A stretch of 45,362 bases of DNA from Candidatus Altarchaeota archaeon (GCA_016935655.1 JAFGQM010000055.1:1-45362), one strand, 5' to 3'. Counted from the first letter of the stretch, positions 15,464 to 23,583 are shown. Program-made: numbers and translations. Notes: generated by a model not told the origin, from the letters alone.

Positions 15464-15644
15464 AGAAGGAAAGAAAAAAAAGAGGGAGAAGACCCTGCAG
15501 AAGAAGTGGGAGAGGTATACGGTTGAGGCGGACTCACTCACCAGGAAGAACAAGCCATGCCCCAAATGCGGCAGCGGGGTTTTCCTGGCCGAACACTCCG
15601 ACAGAAGGAGTTGCGGCCACTGCGGCTACATGGAGAAAAAATAG
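15456..15644 (+). CDS. rps27ae: Ribosomal protein S27ae
   Basis: This 62-residue zinc-ribbon protein belongs to the small ribosomal subunit. It has a Lys-rich start (MAEEGKKKKREKTLQKKWER) and two Cys pairs, CPKC (about 35-38) and CGHC (about 53-56), flanking the zinc site. It is the last gene of the rpo7 operon. Its TAG stop abuts the stop of the convergent membrane-regulator gene with no gap. Confidence 0.95.
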   Translation: MAEEGKKKKREKTLQKKWERYTVEADSLTRKNKPCPKCGSGVFLAEHSDRRSCGHCGYMEKK

Positions 15645-16538
15645 CTACTTTTTGAGCCTCAGTATGTTGGTCCTGCCATAACGCTCCTTCTCCAAGACGC
15701 CTTTTTTCTCCAGACCACTAACAATCTTGCTTATCTTGGCCTTGGAATAGCCGAGCCCACCGCGCAGGTCCTCCTGTTTTATCCTATCCGCACCCTCCAT
15801 GGCTTTGACAATACGGTTCTCGTCTTCACCCAAGACCTCTTTGACCACCTCGATCCTTTCCAACCTTGGCCTTAGTAAGAACCAGTAGATAAAGAGTGAG
15901 AGCAACACACCCATCGCAAAGACCATCAGGTAGGGCAGGAGCAAAGAAAACCCGGAGCCATCCCCATCCAGACCGATCCCGAACTCGTACACGACGACAA
16001 AGTTTATGGCCTCGTTGGGCCTTAGTCCGCCATACTCCCATTCCAGCACTATCCTCCTCCCGTCCGTGAATATGCTTCGCGGTGGAGGCGATACGGATGG
16101 AATGCGCGGGTCGTTGGATGAAATCCCGCTGCCCATGGGCAACCCCAGCCTGACCGTGAAGTTGTTCGTCCCAAGAGAGGGGATATGCGCAAAGGCGAAT
16201 AGGTACTTCCCCTCCAGTTTCTGGACGTAGCCCTCCATGAAGAAACCGAGACTGACCTCCAGGTTCCGCTGCCCACCAGTCATGATGGATATCACATACC
16301 CCTCCCCCTCCTCCACCTCAAATCCGAGCCCGCCGCCAACAGTAAGGTTCTTAGGCTCGAACGGCACCGGCAGCTTCAGTTTCGAGGATTCGAGATTAAC
16401 TATCTTAAACTCTATGTTCTCCCTTAGGGCCCCACCCCGGGTTAGCTCTAAATCCATGTTATAATAAACTATCTCCTCTGCGCCCACCACACCCAAAAGT
16501 GCTATGGTGGAGAGCAAAATCAATATCGTTTTCCTCAT
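15645..16538 (-). CDS. Membrane-anchored winged-helix protein with extracytoplasmic domain
   Basis: The 297-residue protein has a signal peptide or first membrane segment (residues 1-20, hydrophobic, ending GVVGAEE). An extracytoplasmic beta-rich domain (about 21-200) follows, resembling immunoglobulin-like archaeal ectodomains with NFTV and NLTV glycosylation sequons. Then come one membrane helix (about 205-227, LLLPYLMVFAMGVLLSLFIY) and a cytoplasmic winged helix-turn-helix (about 240-297: IVKAMEGADRIKQEDLRGGL; SKAKISKIVSGLEKKGVLEK). This layout suits a one-component transmembrane regulator that senses outside and binds DNA inside. Its ATG overlaps the stop of the upstream small membrane gene (ATGA), so the two act together. 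The target is unknown; a perfect 28-bp palindrome upstream of the operon is the obvious candidate. Confidence 0.78.
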   Translation of the reverse strand: MRKTILILLSTIALLGVVGAEEIVYYNMDLELTRGGALRENIEFKIVNLESSKLKLPVPFEPKNLTVGGGLGFEVEEGEGYVISIMTGGQRNLEVSLGFFMEGYVQKLEGKYLFAFAHIPSLGTNNFTVRLGLPMGSGISSNDPRIPSVSPPPRSIFTDGRRIVLEWEYGGLRPNEAINFVVVYEFGIGLDGDGSGFSLLLPYLMVFAMGVLLSLFIYWFLLRPRLERIEVVKEVLGEDENRIVKAMEGADRIKQEDLRGGLGYSKAKISKIVSGLEKKGVLEKERYGRTNILRLKK

Positions 16539-16849
16539 ATCTCGTATACCCTTTGAATCGCGATTATCGTCTCATTGGAGGTTTCCTCAGCAAGTGCCTC
16601 AGCCTTCATGTCAGCAGTGGGCGCCCCGCCATAGTCCTCCGTCGGCCGGGGTTCATAGCCCCTCGCTACCAGTCCCTCCGTCTCGTCTTCTGCAACCTGA
16701 AATCCACCATACTCCTGGCTCGCTATCTCCACCCCGGAAAAATCCGGTGGGGTTTCATCGGCCTCCCTGACGTCCATGGTTACAACTAAAACCAACAGAA
16801 CCAAAAGGGACGCAACCAAAATACCCAGAACCCACAAATCCATCTCCAT
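16535..16849 (-). CDS. Small single-pass membrane protein, first gene of the winged-helix unit
   Basis: I do not recognise the family. The 104-residue protein has one strong N-terminal membrane helix (about residues 5-24, LWVLGILVASLLVLLVLVVT) and a long acidic tail (about 27-104) with several Glu/Asp/Tyr-Gly stretches. With few basic residues before the helix, the tail could lie on either side of the membrane; an N-x-T sequon in the tail (SNETII) favours outside. It is translationally coupled to the membrane-anchored winged-helix protein downstream, and a partner or ligand-sensing role for that protein is inference. ATG 16849 is preceded, 26 to 53 bp upstream, by a 28-bp palindrome. Confidence 0.65.
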   Translation of the reverse strand: MEMDLWVLGILVASLLVLLVLVVTMDVREADETPPDFSGVEIASQEYGGFQVAEDETEGLVARGYEPRPTEDYGGAPTADMKAEALAEETSNETIIAIQRVYEI

Positions 16850-16857
16850 AAATTGAC

Positions 16858-16902
16858 TAAAACAAAAAGAAAAACAATTGTATCCAACGTTGGATACAAT
16901 TG
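16858..16902 (-). terminator. Possible hairpin plus T-tract terminator of rli1
   Basis: Read on the minus strand after the rli1 stop, the palindrome at 16902-16875 could form a 12-bp stem with a four-base loop. It is followed directly by TTTTTCTTTTTGTTTTA (16874-16858). This resembles an intrinsic terminator, and T-tracts terminate archaeal polymerase even without a hairpin. The same palindrome core inside rli1 lacks a T-tract, so termination may not be its main purpose. Confidence 0.4.
16875..16902. promoter_or_regulatory. Perfect 28-bp palindrome, candidate operator
   Basis: The left arm CAATTGTATCCAAC (16875-16888) is followed at once by its exact reverse complement GTTGGATACAATTG (16889-16902), with no spacer and no mismatch. 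It sits 12 bp after the rli1 stop and 26 bp upstream of the ATG at 16849, in the promoter of the small-membrane-protein/winged-helix unit. Its central 14 bp, ATCCAACGTTGGAT, recur in a second palindrome within rli1. A homodimeric DNA-binding protein is the simplest explanation. Confidence 0.6.
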
Positions 16903-16913
16903 ACCAATCATAC

Positions 16914-18698
16914 TTATTTTAGATAATAATACCCCCCGGACCCCTTCTGCTGCCTGTCTTTCTGCGAATCGGGTTTGTTGGCCCTGGGCCTCCCAGTCTC
17001 CTCGTCCCTTCTGAAGGTTATGCCCATCCCCTTCAGGAACGAGTTCATGCCGTCCTTCAAGCCAACGGGGGGCTCCCCCACACCCTGCACACCCGGCTCG
17101 CCACGGAACACCATTATCACATCCGATATATAGTCGATGAAGTTTATGTCATGGTCCACGACCACAGCGCTTTTCTTGCTGTTCTCCATGAGCCTCCTTA
17201 TAGCCTTGGCTGCTATCAGCCTTTGCTCGACATCGAGATACGCCGACGGTTCGTCTAGCAGATAGACATCAGCATCCCTAGATATGCATTCCGCTATCGC
17301 AGCCCTCTGCAGCTCCCCGCCGCTCAACTCCCTCAAATTGCGGTCGAGGATTCCATCCAACTCAAGGGGCTCCAGGACCTCCTGTTTGTAAATCGACTTG
17401 TACACATCCTTTGTAACCTTCTGGAGGACCTCGCGGACGGTCTTGTCCACGGGTTTCAGGTACTGGGGCTTGTAGGACACCTTCAAACCCAGATCGGCCT
17501 CTTGGCCGTCATTATCCAAGTCGCCTGCCAGTATCTTCATCATCGTCGTCTTCCCGGTCGCGTTTGGACCAAGCGCACCGACGATCGAACCGCTGTAGAG
17601 CTTCCCTGCCTCCACCACCATCTCGAAGTCAGGGAAGGCCTTTTTGATCTTCGGGTATTCGCAAAGAAGGTCCGTGCTCTTAAAGCCCGTAGTGCGGGGC
17701 CTGTCAAACCTTATGGCACCAGGCCGGATCCTGACATTCTCACTCCTAAGCTGCCCCCCGAGGTACTCGTTTATACCGACGCGCGTGTTCTTCAGATGGG
17801 ACAATACGCCAAAAGCGGCCTTTTGACCATATATTACCTGGACGTAATCCGAAAGGTAGTCCAGTATTATCAGATCGTGCTCAACGACGACCACGGACTT
17901 ATCCCTGTCATGTGCTAGCTCCCTTATCATCTTCGCCACCTTCAACCTCTGGGATATGTCGAGATACGAAGTCGGCTCGTCGAAGAAATAGACATCGACA
18001 TCCCTTAAAAGCGCAATCAGTATCGCGAGTCTCTGCAGCTCCCCGCCGCTTAGAGTCTTAACGTCCTTGTCTAAAGCGCCCTCCATATCCAAGCCGCGGA
18101 CAAGCCCTATGCCTTCTTCAGAATTCCATCCAACGTTGGATGGAATCGACTCTAAGACCATTTTCACACTACCCTTTTTAATACCTCCGATTCCATCCAC
18201 ATACTGAGGTTTGTAGACTGCTGTCAAATCCCCGCTGGCAAGCCCACCAAGGTAGTTCTGCACCTCGTTGCCCCGATAGTTCTCTATTACATCCTCCCAG
18301 TCCAAATCTGTCTTTAAGTCCCCTAGGTTTGGTTTAATCCGGCCGCTCAGGATCTTGATGGCGGTGCTCTTCCCTATGCCATTAACGCCGATGACGCCCA
18401 CGACACTGCCCTGCTTGGGGATGGGCAGGCCGTAGAGCCGGAACCCGTTCTTGCCATACTGGTGCGTCAAAACGCCCGCCTCCTCCGGGGTGTTGGTGAT
18501 TATTATCGCGCCGAACGGGCACTTGTTCACACAGATGCCGCAGCCCACGCACAGATCCTCTTGTATCACGGGCCTGCCGCTGGTCTCATCGACGACTATC
18601 GTCTCGTCTCCGCTTCTCACCCTGGGGCAGACCCTCTGGCACAAGAAGCCGCAGACCTTCGGTTTGCACTTGCCCCTGTCGATCACAGCAATCCTCAT
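16914..18698 (-). CDS. rli1: Ribosome-recycling ATPase Rli1/ABCE1
   Basis: ABCE1 splits ribosomes after termination and acts in initiation. The 594-residue protein has the N-terminal double 4Fe-4S domain (CKPKVCGFLCQRVCP, about residues 11-25, and CVGCGICVNKCP, about 51-62), then two ABC cassettes. The first has GVNGIGKST, signature LSGGELQRL and YFFDEPTSYLD; the second has GPNATGKTT, LSGGELQRA and YLLDEPSAYLD. The hinge and RMEN-type features are expected at normal length. The linker before the first signature is slightly expanded, reading LESIPSNVGWNSEEG; this part is encoded by a 24-bp palindrome. The gene is divergent from the HAD/aglB unit. Confidence 0.97.
   Translation of the reverse strand: MRIAVIDRGKCKPKVCGFLCQRVCPRVRSGDETIVVDETSGRPVIQEDLCVGCGICVNKCPFGAIIITNTPEEAGVLTHQYGKNGFRLYGLPIPKQGSVVGVIGVNGIGKSTAIKILSGRIKPNLGDLKTDLDWEDVIENYRGNEVQNYLGGLASGDLTAVYKPQYVDGIGGIKKGSVKMVLESIPSNVGWNSEEGIGLVRGLDMEGALDKDVKTLSGGELQRLAILIALLRDVDVYFFDEPTSYLDISQRLKVAKMIRELAHDRDKSVVVVEHDLIILDYLSDYVQVIYGQKAAFGVLSHLKNTRVGINEYLGGQLRSENVRIRPGAIRFDRPRTTGFKSTDLLCEYPKIKKAFPDFEMVVEAGKLYSGSIVGALGPNATGKTTMMKILAGDLDNDGQEADLGLKVSYKPQYLKPVDKTVREVLQKVTKDVYKSIYKQEVLEPLELDGILDRNLRELSGGELQRAAIAECISRDADVYLLDEPSAYLDVEQRLIAAKAIRRLMENSKKSAVVVDHDINFIDYISDVIMVFRGEPGVQGVGEPPVGLKDGMNSFLKGMGITFRRDEETGRPRANKPDSQKDRQQKGSGGYYYLK
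18123..18146. repeat. Perfect 24-bp palindrome inside rli1
   Basis: ATTCCATCCAAC (18123-18134) is followed by its exact reverse complement GTTGGATGGAAT (18135-18146). The inner 14 bp ATCCAACGTTGGAT equal the centre of the palindrome at 16875-16902. The half-site ATTCCATCCAAC recurs exactly at 17350-17361, and ATTCCATCCA at 18190-18199, both also inside rli1. It encodes IPSNVGW in a variable linker of the protein. Confidence 0.65.
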
Positions 18699-18756
18699 GC
18701 CTAGATTTTTCGTTATTTATATATAAACATGCTAAAATCAGGAGATTGATTGGACA
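18699..18756. promoter_or_regulatory. Divergent promoter between rli1 and the HAD/aglB unit
   Basis: A symmetrical TATA-like block TTATTTATATATAAAC (about 18713-18728) lies in the centre of this 58-bp gap and could serve both strands. Leftward it is 15-20 nt before the rli1 ATG. Rightward it is about 30-40 nt before the ATG at 18757, with AGGAG at 18741-18745 as a ribosome-binding element. Confidence 0.55.
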
Positions 18757-19386
18757 ATGTACAAGGCACTTCTATTCGACATGGACGGGACCCTTGTTGA
18801 CACCTTCGACTTGATATACTCGTCATTCAACAAGGCTCTTGAGGAGAATGGCAAGAGGACCCTGACAAAGAGTGAGTTCAAGGAAAGGCTTTTCGGCAAG
18901 CCAGTCGACTCGACCCTGCCCGGGCTACTCGACGTGGATTCTAAAGAAGAGGCCAAGAGGATACTAAAGAGCTTTGAGATATACTGGCTACGCGACCTCA
19001 AGAAGGTTAAGGTTTTTAAGAACGTGTTTATAACTTTACAGCGTCTTAAAGGCATGGGGCTTAAGTTGGGGGTTGTTAGCACATCCCCTAGGGATGTGAT
19101 AGAAGAGACCCTACGGGAGACGTCGGTTTATCCCTTCTTCGACGTCATAATCGGGGAGGAGGACGTGAAAATGAAGAAGCCACACAAGGAACCTGTGGCA
19201 AGCGCGCTAAAGCTCCTTCGGGTAAGACCCTGCGATGCCGCTTTTGTCGGTGACACAATCTACGACATGCAGGCTGCAAAAAGCGCCGGCTGCGAGGCGA
19301 TACTCGTGCTGAACGGCCACAACAAGGACGTCTTGAAATCCTTCAAGCCGGACAGGGTGATCGGCAGCATAGAAGAACTCTTATAA
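18757..19386 (+). CDS. HAD-superfamily phosphatase (phosphoglycolate phosphatase-like)
   Basis: This 209-residue protein has all four HAD motifs: nucleophile LLFDMDGTLVDT (Asp at residues 8 and 10), motif II VVSTSPRD, motif III Lys in KMKKPHKEP and motif IV FVGDTIYDMQAA. The cap insert is of the helical C1 type, as in PGPase, PpaX and beta-phosphoglucomutase. The substrate cannot be told from sequence. The stop is one base before the aglB ATG, so it is co-transcribed with the oligosaccharyltransferase and may act on a sugar phosphate or a dolichol-pathway by-product. An AGGAG element precedes the ATG at a suitable distance. Confidence 0.88.
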   Translation: MYKALLFDMDGTLVDTFDLIYSSFNKALEENGKRTLTKSEFKERLFGKPVDSTLPGLLDVDSKEEAKRILKSFEIYWLRDLKKVKVFKNVFITLQRLKGMGLKLGVVSTSPRDVIEETLRETSVYPFFDVIIGEEDVKMKKPHKEPVASALKLLRVRPCDAAFVGDTIYDMQAAKSAGCEAILVLNGHNKDVLKSFKPDRVIGSIEELL

Positions 19387-19387
19387 C

Positions 19388-22300
19388 ATGGCACGCGTGA
19401 AGGCCAAGAAGAGGAGGGAAGAAGAAGTCGTCGAAGAAGAGGCAGAAGAGAAGCCAGAGAGGGGAAAGGAAGAGTCAGGCGAAGAGGGGTTCTCGCTCGC
19501 GGAAAGGTTCCCAAACGTACAGGACAAGATCCTCCCAATCACCATAGTCGTCGCTGTGATACTCTTCCTGGTCCTGAGGCTGATGATACCCATGGGTCTG
19601 CTGACACTACTGTTCAACTTGATTATAGGGGCTTCAGTCCTGTTCCTGTTCCTATTGACTTTCAGAGACATAGCAGACTTCAAGAAGAACAGGATGAACC
19701 TGGTCCCCGTGGTAACCGGACTGTTGCTTTTGTTGGTGGCCTTCCATTCGGGTTTGTCCTCGGACCCCCTGTTGATAACCATGCTGTCCGCGTACTTCGT
19801 TCTGTCCGTGATGTTCGCCAGCCGCATGATGAAGCTGCAGCTGGCAATAATAATAGCGCTGTTTGCCACCGGCTTCCTATACAGGGTCTACCCCGCTTTC
19901 CCCGATGCGAATCCCCACGGGTTCTTTTTGTCCATGGACGACCCCTACTACCACTACAAACAGACCGAGAGGATCTACAGGACTGGCGACAATCCCGACA
20001 TAGACTTCCTCATATACCCGCCGGAGGGGAGGGGGGCCCCCAAGAAGTTCCCATATTACTATAACGCTTATCTGGCACATCTTACTGGACTCTCACTACA
20101 TGACGTAATCATGCTCTACCCGGTCATAATCTCCGCCCTCGGGGCGGTTTTCGCATTCCTGTTCATGAAGGAGCTGTCCAACGACTGGAAGGTCGGGGTA
20201 TTGGCGGGCTTCTTCTTCGCGACGATGCCGATGCTGCTCACCAAATCCGTTGCCGGCGGCATCGAAGAGGACATCATGGGGATGGTGATGGGCCTTTTCT
20301 CACTCTACCTCCTCGCGAAGGCTATAAAGAGCGAGGGCAGGAGGAATACCCTATTTTCCATACTCTGCGGGGTCTCGTTCTTAATCACTATCCTAAGCTG
20401 GAAGGGGTCAAACTTCCTTTTTGCAGTCCCCTTCATGGGTCTGGCCGTATATCTGTACTTCGGCTCCCTCCTTGATTACGATAACTGGAAAGTCACGAGA
20501 TTGGTTTTCATCTCAGGCTTAATTGCGGTGGCTGGTAAGTTCACCATCCTCGATAAACTGCGGAGTATTGAAATGGCATATATTGCGCCGTTCGCCATGG
20601 CAGTGCTGGTCGGTTTGTGGGCGGAGTCAGTAAGGACGAGGGTTAAGGACAAAAAAGATGCCCTATATATACTGCACCTTATAGTTGGTTTCTTTGCTCT
20701 TGTCGCCATCACCTATGCTCTGCTCATAGACCCTAATGTAGGGGCCCTATTAGTGGGCATAGTGACCCTACTAGGTGTCATAACAATGACCAACCTAATG
20801 GTAATCCTACCCAAGCGCATACCCTTAGCAATCGCCTCATTGGCCCTCATTATCCTTGCCTTTGTGTTATCCTTTACCATAGATATGCTAACCACTACCG
20901 GAATCTTGATGATTGTTTTGGCCCTTATTAACCTAGTTGCATTTTTATTAAGCTTTGTAGCCCACCACTCTAAGGGCAAACTATCCTTACAAAGCTTTAA
21001 ATCAAAACCGGAAGATAGCATAAGGGACGTCCTCCCATTAATTTCATCCCTACTGCTGTTGGTTTTTATAGCATCCAGCCTCGATATAGGAATAGAAAAG
21101 ATAGCGGGCACGCCAACGGCCGCATTCGAGGAGTTCGCAGGAAAGTCAGCTGGTAACTATCTTGTAGACAAAACTATACAGGAACAGGCAGCCCTAGCAG
21201 GAGGGGATTTGTGGGGGAAGATAGAAAGGGTATTCCCGAGATACAATATCGGTATGATATTCTCAATTGTAGCGTCCATCCTTACAATAATCCCATTGGC
21301 CTACTACCTGCTATTCAAGAAAAAAGACCAATTTTTTGTAGGATTGAGATCATATATAATAGCCCTCTTTTTCTTCTTGACAACAATGACCTTCGTCTGG
21401 GTTGAGGCCAGATTGGGGTTCTCCCAGTCGCTCGGCTTCATCTTACTGGGCTCGATGATCGGAATACTTCTCCCCAATAGTAGGAAAGAGCTCATAAGCT
21501 GGAAGTTCATAGCGCTGTTGGTCATACCAATCCTGCTCCTCTTCTTCACACTATACCCAGAAAGGATTCCCGGCATGGGCGAGGTGGACACATGGTCGGC
21601 CACCAAGATGGGCTCGTCGGTATACCCCGACTGGGTCGAGGGGATAGAGTGGCTGGGCGAGAACGTCCCCAAGGGTCCCTCGGACGATCCGCTCAAAGGG
21701 GATTATGTCCTGACCTGGTGGGACTACGGCCATGCCATAACGGCCCTGGCCCGGACGCCAGTCATCGCGGACCCACTCCAGGCCGGTGAAAATTATATAA
21801 TGCGAATAGCCCACTTCTTCTACAACACCTCTAGCGAGGAGGAGGCCATGGAATGGCTGATGGACCAACCTTGGAATAGGGATGCTGAGGGCAATGGAAA
21901 GAAGGTGAGGTACATAATACTGGACAAGACGCTCATCGATAAGGCATCGGCCCTGGCGTTCCTCGGCACCAACTACTACGAGTACCCAAACGGGGAAAAG
22001 CCGGTGAACGGCACGTGTTCTGTGGGTGTGCCCTGCGTGAATAAGGAGATAGGGGTTGAGGCAATACTAGACAAGGATGGGAAGTACCACTGCGAACAGG
22101 GTGTGCTCTGCCTAAATCCAAATTTTGCTACAGATAAGCAGATGTGTTGTGACCCGGATGCATGTTGCAACAAGTCCCTCAGTTGGGAGGATGTGGGGGA
22201 CAAGGGCGGCCAACCAGTACGTGTAAGGTCCCCAAGTGAACCAGTCTACGGTCAGTACCAGCTGAACACAGACCCGAACACCGCGATATGCAAGTCCTAT

Positions 22301-23578
22301 TACAAAACATCCATAAAAACCTCGCCCCCCATCGTGGAGTCTGGCGAGACAAGGACCGTGGTCAGGAGCTTCCTGTACACGGGGTTCAGCGGCCTGCCAT
22401 ATGGCGATGGTGTAAGTTATCACGCCTTCGTGGTGTTGGATTTCGCCGACGGTGAGCAGAGCATAAGGCTGTTGGGGCAGAATTGTGTGGAAGGGGATTA
22501 CCAAGAGATAATGCAGAACTACGATGATTCTCTAATACGCATGGAGTTCGGAGTGAGGCTGAGCGACGAGATAGTCGCCCCCCAGATATTCATCCACATA
22601 CCGGAGAAGTGGCAGCACAACATGTTCACGGAGCTCTACCTCAAGAACGCCGCGGATCTGAAATACTTCGAGCTGATATACAACGACGAGACGAAGGAAT
22701 TCTATCCTTTCATAAAGATATACAAGATCACTTACCCGGATGAGTTGGAGGCGGAACCAGCAACTACCGGCGTAAAGGCGGGGGACGCCGTTAAGGTTGA
22801 ATACACCGGGAGGTTCGAAGACGGCGAGGTGTTCGACAGTTCTGAAGGCAGGGAACCTCTTGAGTTCACGGCCGGGGTAGGCCAGATGATAGAAGGGTTC
22901 GACGAGGCGGTCATCGGGATGGCGCTGGGGGAAGAGAAGACAGTCACGATACCGCCCGAGAAGGCTTATGGACTTGCCAACGAGAGCGACAATCCCTTGG
23001 CGGGGGAGACCCTGGTGTTTGACATAAAGGTCGTTGGGATAAACGAGCAGGAGCTGGGCGAAGAGACTGGGGAGACGCCGGAAGAGAGCAGTGAACCAGG
23101 GGAAGAACTAGAGGAAGAGCCGGAGGAGAACCTGGCAGTCAACTACGACGTTTACGACCCCACCCTGATTGACGTTTATGGGATCACACAAATCCCCACG
23201 CTGGTCTGGGACTGCGTAGCCAAAAAATCCGGTCAGCTTTCATCAGGGGAGGTCAAGACCATATCCTGCCTCCTTAATAAGGCAGAACCGGAGGAGGTCT
23301 GCGGTTCCGAAGGAATCTCCATCATAGACGGGAAGTTAAGCGCCTCCAGCGACCAGAAGGATCTACTGGACTCCCTGGATAGGACCGGTCAAGACTCATG
23401 TAAGACCGACGGTGTTTTGTCCCTATACGCTTTCCATGGACCGGACTGCCCCGATTGCGAAGCCCAGAGGGAAGCCCTCTATGAAGTCAGCGGGGACTTT
23501 GGTGAGTCGCTCAACATCACCTTCTACTGCTCAGGCGATTCGGTTCGCTGCTCAAAAGAGTCAAGGATAACCATCTAA
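19388..23578 (+). CDS. aglB: Oligosaccharyltransferase AglB (STT3) fused to FKBP and thioredoxin-like segments
   Basis: AglB moves a lipid-linked glycan to Asn in N-x-S/T on the outer face of the membrane. The 1396-residue chain has a charged cytoplasmic start (1-45) and about 13 membrane helices to about residue 725. A first-loop acidic motif FLSMDDPYYHYK (about 178-189) and a second acidic region GGIEEDIMGM are visible. The catalytic WWDYG lies at 777-781, and LDKTLIDKAS (about 855) is a possible DK-type motif. A Cys-rich lumenal stretch follows (about 875-930). Residues about 1128-1219 form a complete FKBP domain (VKVEYTGRFEDGEVFDSS; IEGFDEAVIGMALGEEKTVT; PEKAYG). After an acidic linker come a cis-Pro segment YGITQIPTLVWDC (about 1264-1276) and, at the end, FHGPDCPDCE with Cys 1354 and 1357. 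Typical AglB proteins lack the FKBP and thioredoxin parts. Glycosylation coupled to proline isomerisation and disulfide chemistry is inferred. Confidence 0.93.
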   Translation: MARVKAKKRREEEVVEEEAEEKPERGKEESGEEGFSLAERFPNVQDKILPITIVVAVILFLVLRLMIPMGLLTLLFNLIIGASVLFLFLLTFRDIADFKKNRMNLVPVVTGLLLLLVAFHSGLSSDPLLITMLSAYFVLSVMFASRMMKLQLAIIIALFATGFLYRVYPAFPDANPHGFFLSMDDPYYHYKQTERIYRTGDNPDIDFLIYPPEGRGAPKKFPYYYNAYLAHLTGLSLHDVIMLYPVIISALGAVFAFLFMKELSNDWKVGVLAGFFFATMPMLLTKSVAGGIEEDIMGMVMGLFSLYLLAKAIKSEGRRNTLFSILCGVSFLITILSWKGSNFLFAVPFMGLAVYLYFGSLLDYDNWKVTRLVFISGLIAVAGKFTILDKLRSIEMAYIAPFAMAVLVGLWAESVRTRVKDKKDALYILHLIVGFFALVAITYALLIDPNVGALLVGIVTLLGVITMTNLMVILPKRIPLAIASLALIILAFVLSFTIDMLTTTGILMIVLALINLVAFLLSFVAHHSKGKLSLQSFKSKPEDSIRDVLPLISSLLLLVFIASSLDIGIEKIAGTPTAAFEEFAGKSAGNYLVDKTIQEQAALAGGDLWGKIERVFPRYNIGMIFSIVASILTIIPLAYYLLFKKKDQFFVGLRSYIIALFFFLTTMTFVWVEARLGFSQSLGFILLGSMIGILLPNSRKELISWKFIALLVIPILLLFFTLYPERIPGMGEVDTWSATKMGSSVYPDWVEGIEWLGENVPKGPSDDPLKGDYVLTWWDYGHAITALARTPVIADPLQAGENYIMRIAHFFYNTSSEEEAMEWLMDQPWNRDAEGNGKKVRYIILDKTLIDKASALAFLGTNYYEYPNGEKPVNGTCSVGVPCVNKEIGVEAILDKDGKYHCEQGVLCLNPNFATDKQMCCDPDACCNKSLSWEDVGDKGGQPVRVRSPSEPVYGQYQLNTDPNTAICKSYYKTSIKTSPPIVESGETRTVVRSFLYTGFSGLPYGDGVSYHAFVVLDFADGEQSIRLLGQNCVEGDYQEIMQNYDDSLIRMEFGVRLSDEIVAPQIFIHIPEKWQHNMFTELYLKNAADLKYFELIYNDETKEFYPFIKIYKITYPDELEAEPATTGVKAGDAVKVEYTGRFEDGEVFDSSEGREPLEFTAGVGQMIEGFDEAVIGMALGEEKTVTIPPEKAYGLANESDNPLAGETLVFDIKVVGINEQELGEETGETPEESSEPGEELEEEPEENLAVNYDVYDPTLIDVYGITQIPTLVWDCVAKKSGQLSSGEVKTISCLLNKAEPEEVCGSEGISIIDGKLSASSDQKDLLDSLDRTGQDSCKTDGVLSLYAFHGPDCPDCEAQREALYEVSGDFGESLNITFYCSGDSVRCSKESRITI

Positions 23579-23583
23579 TCAAA

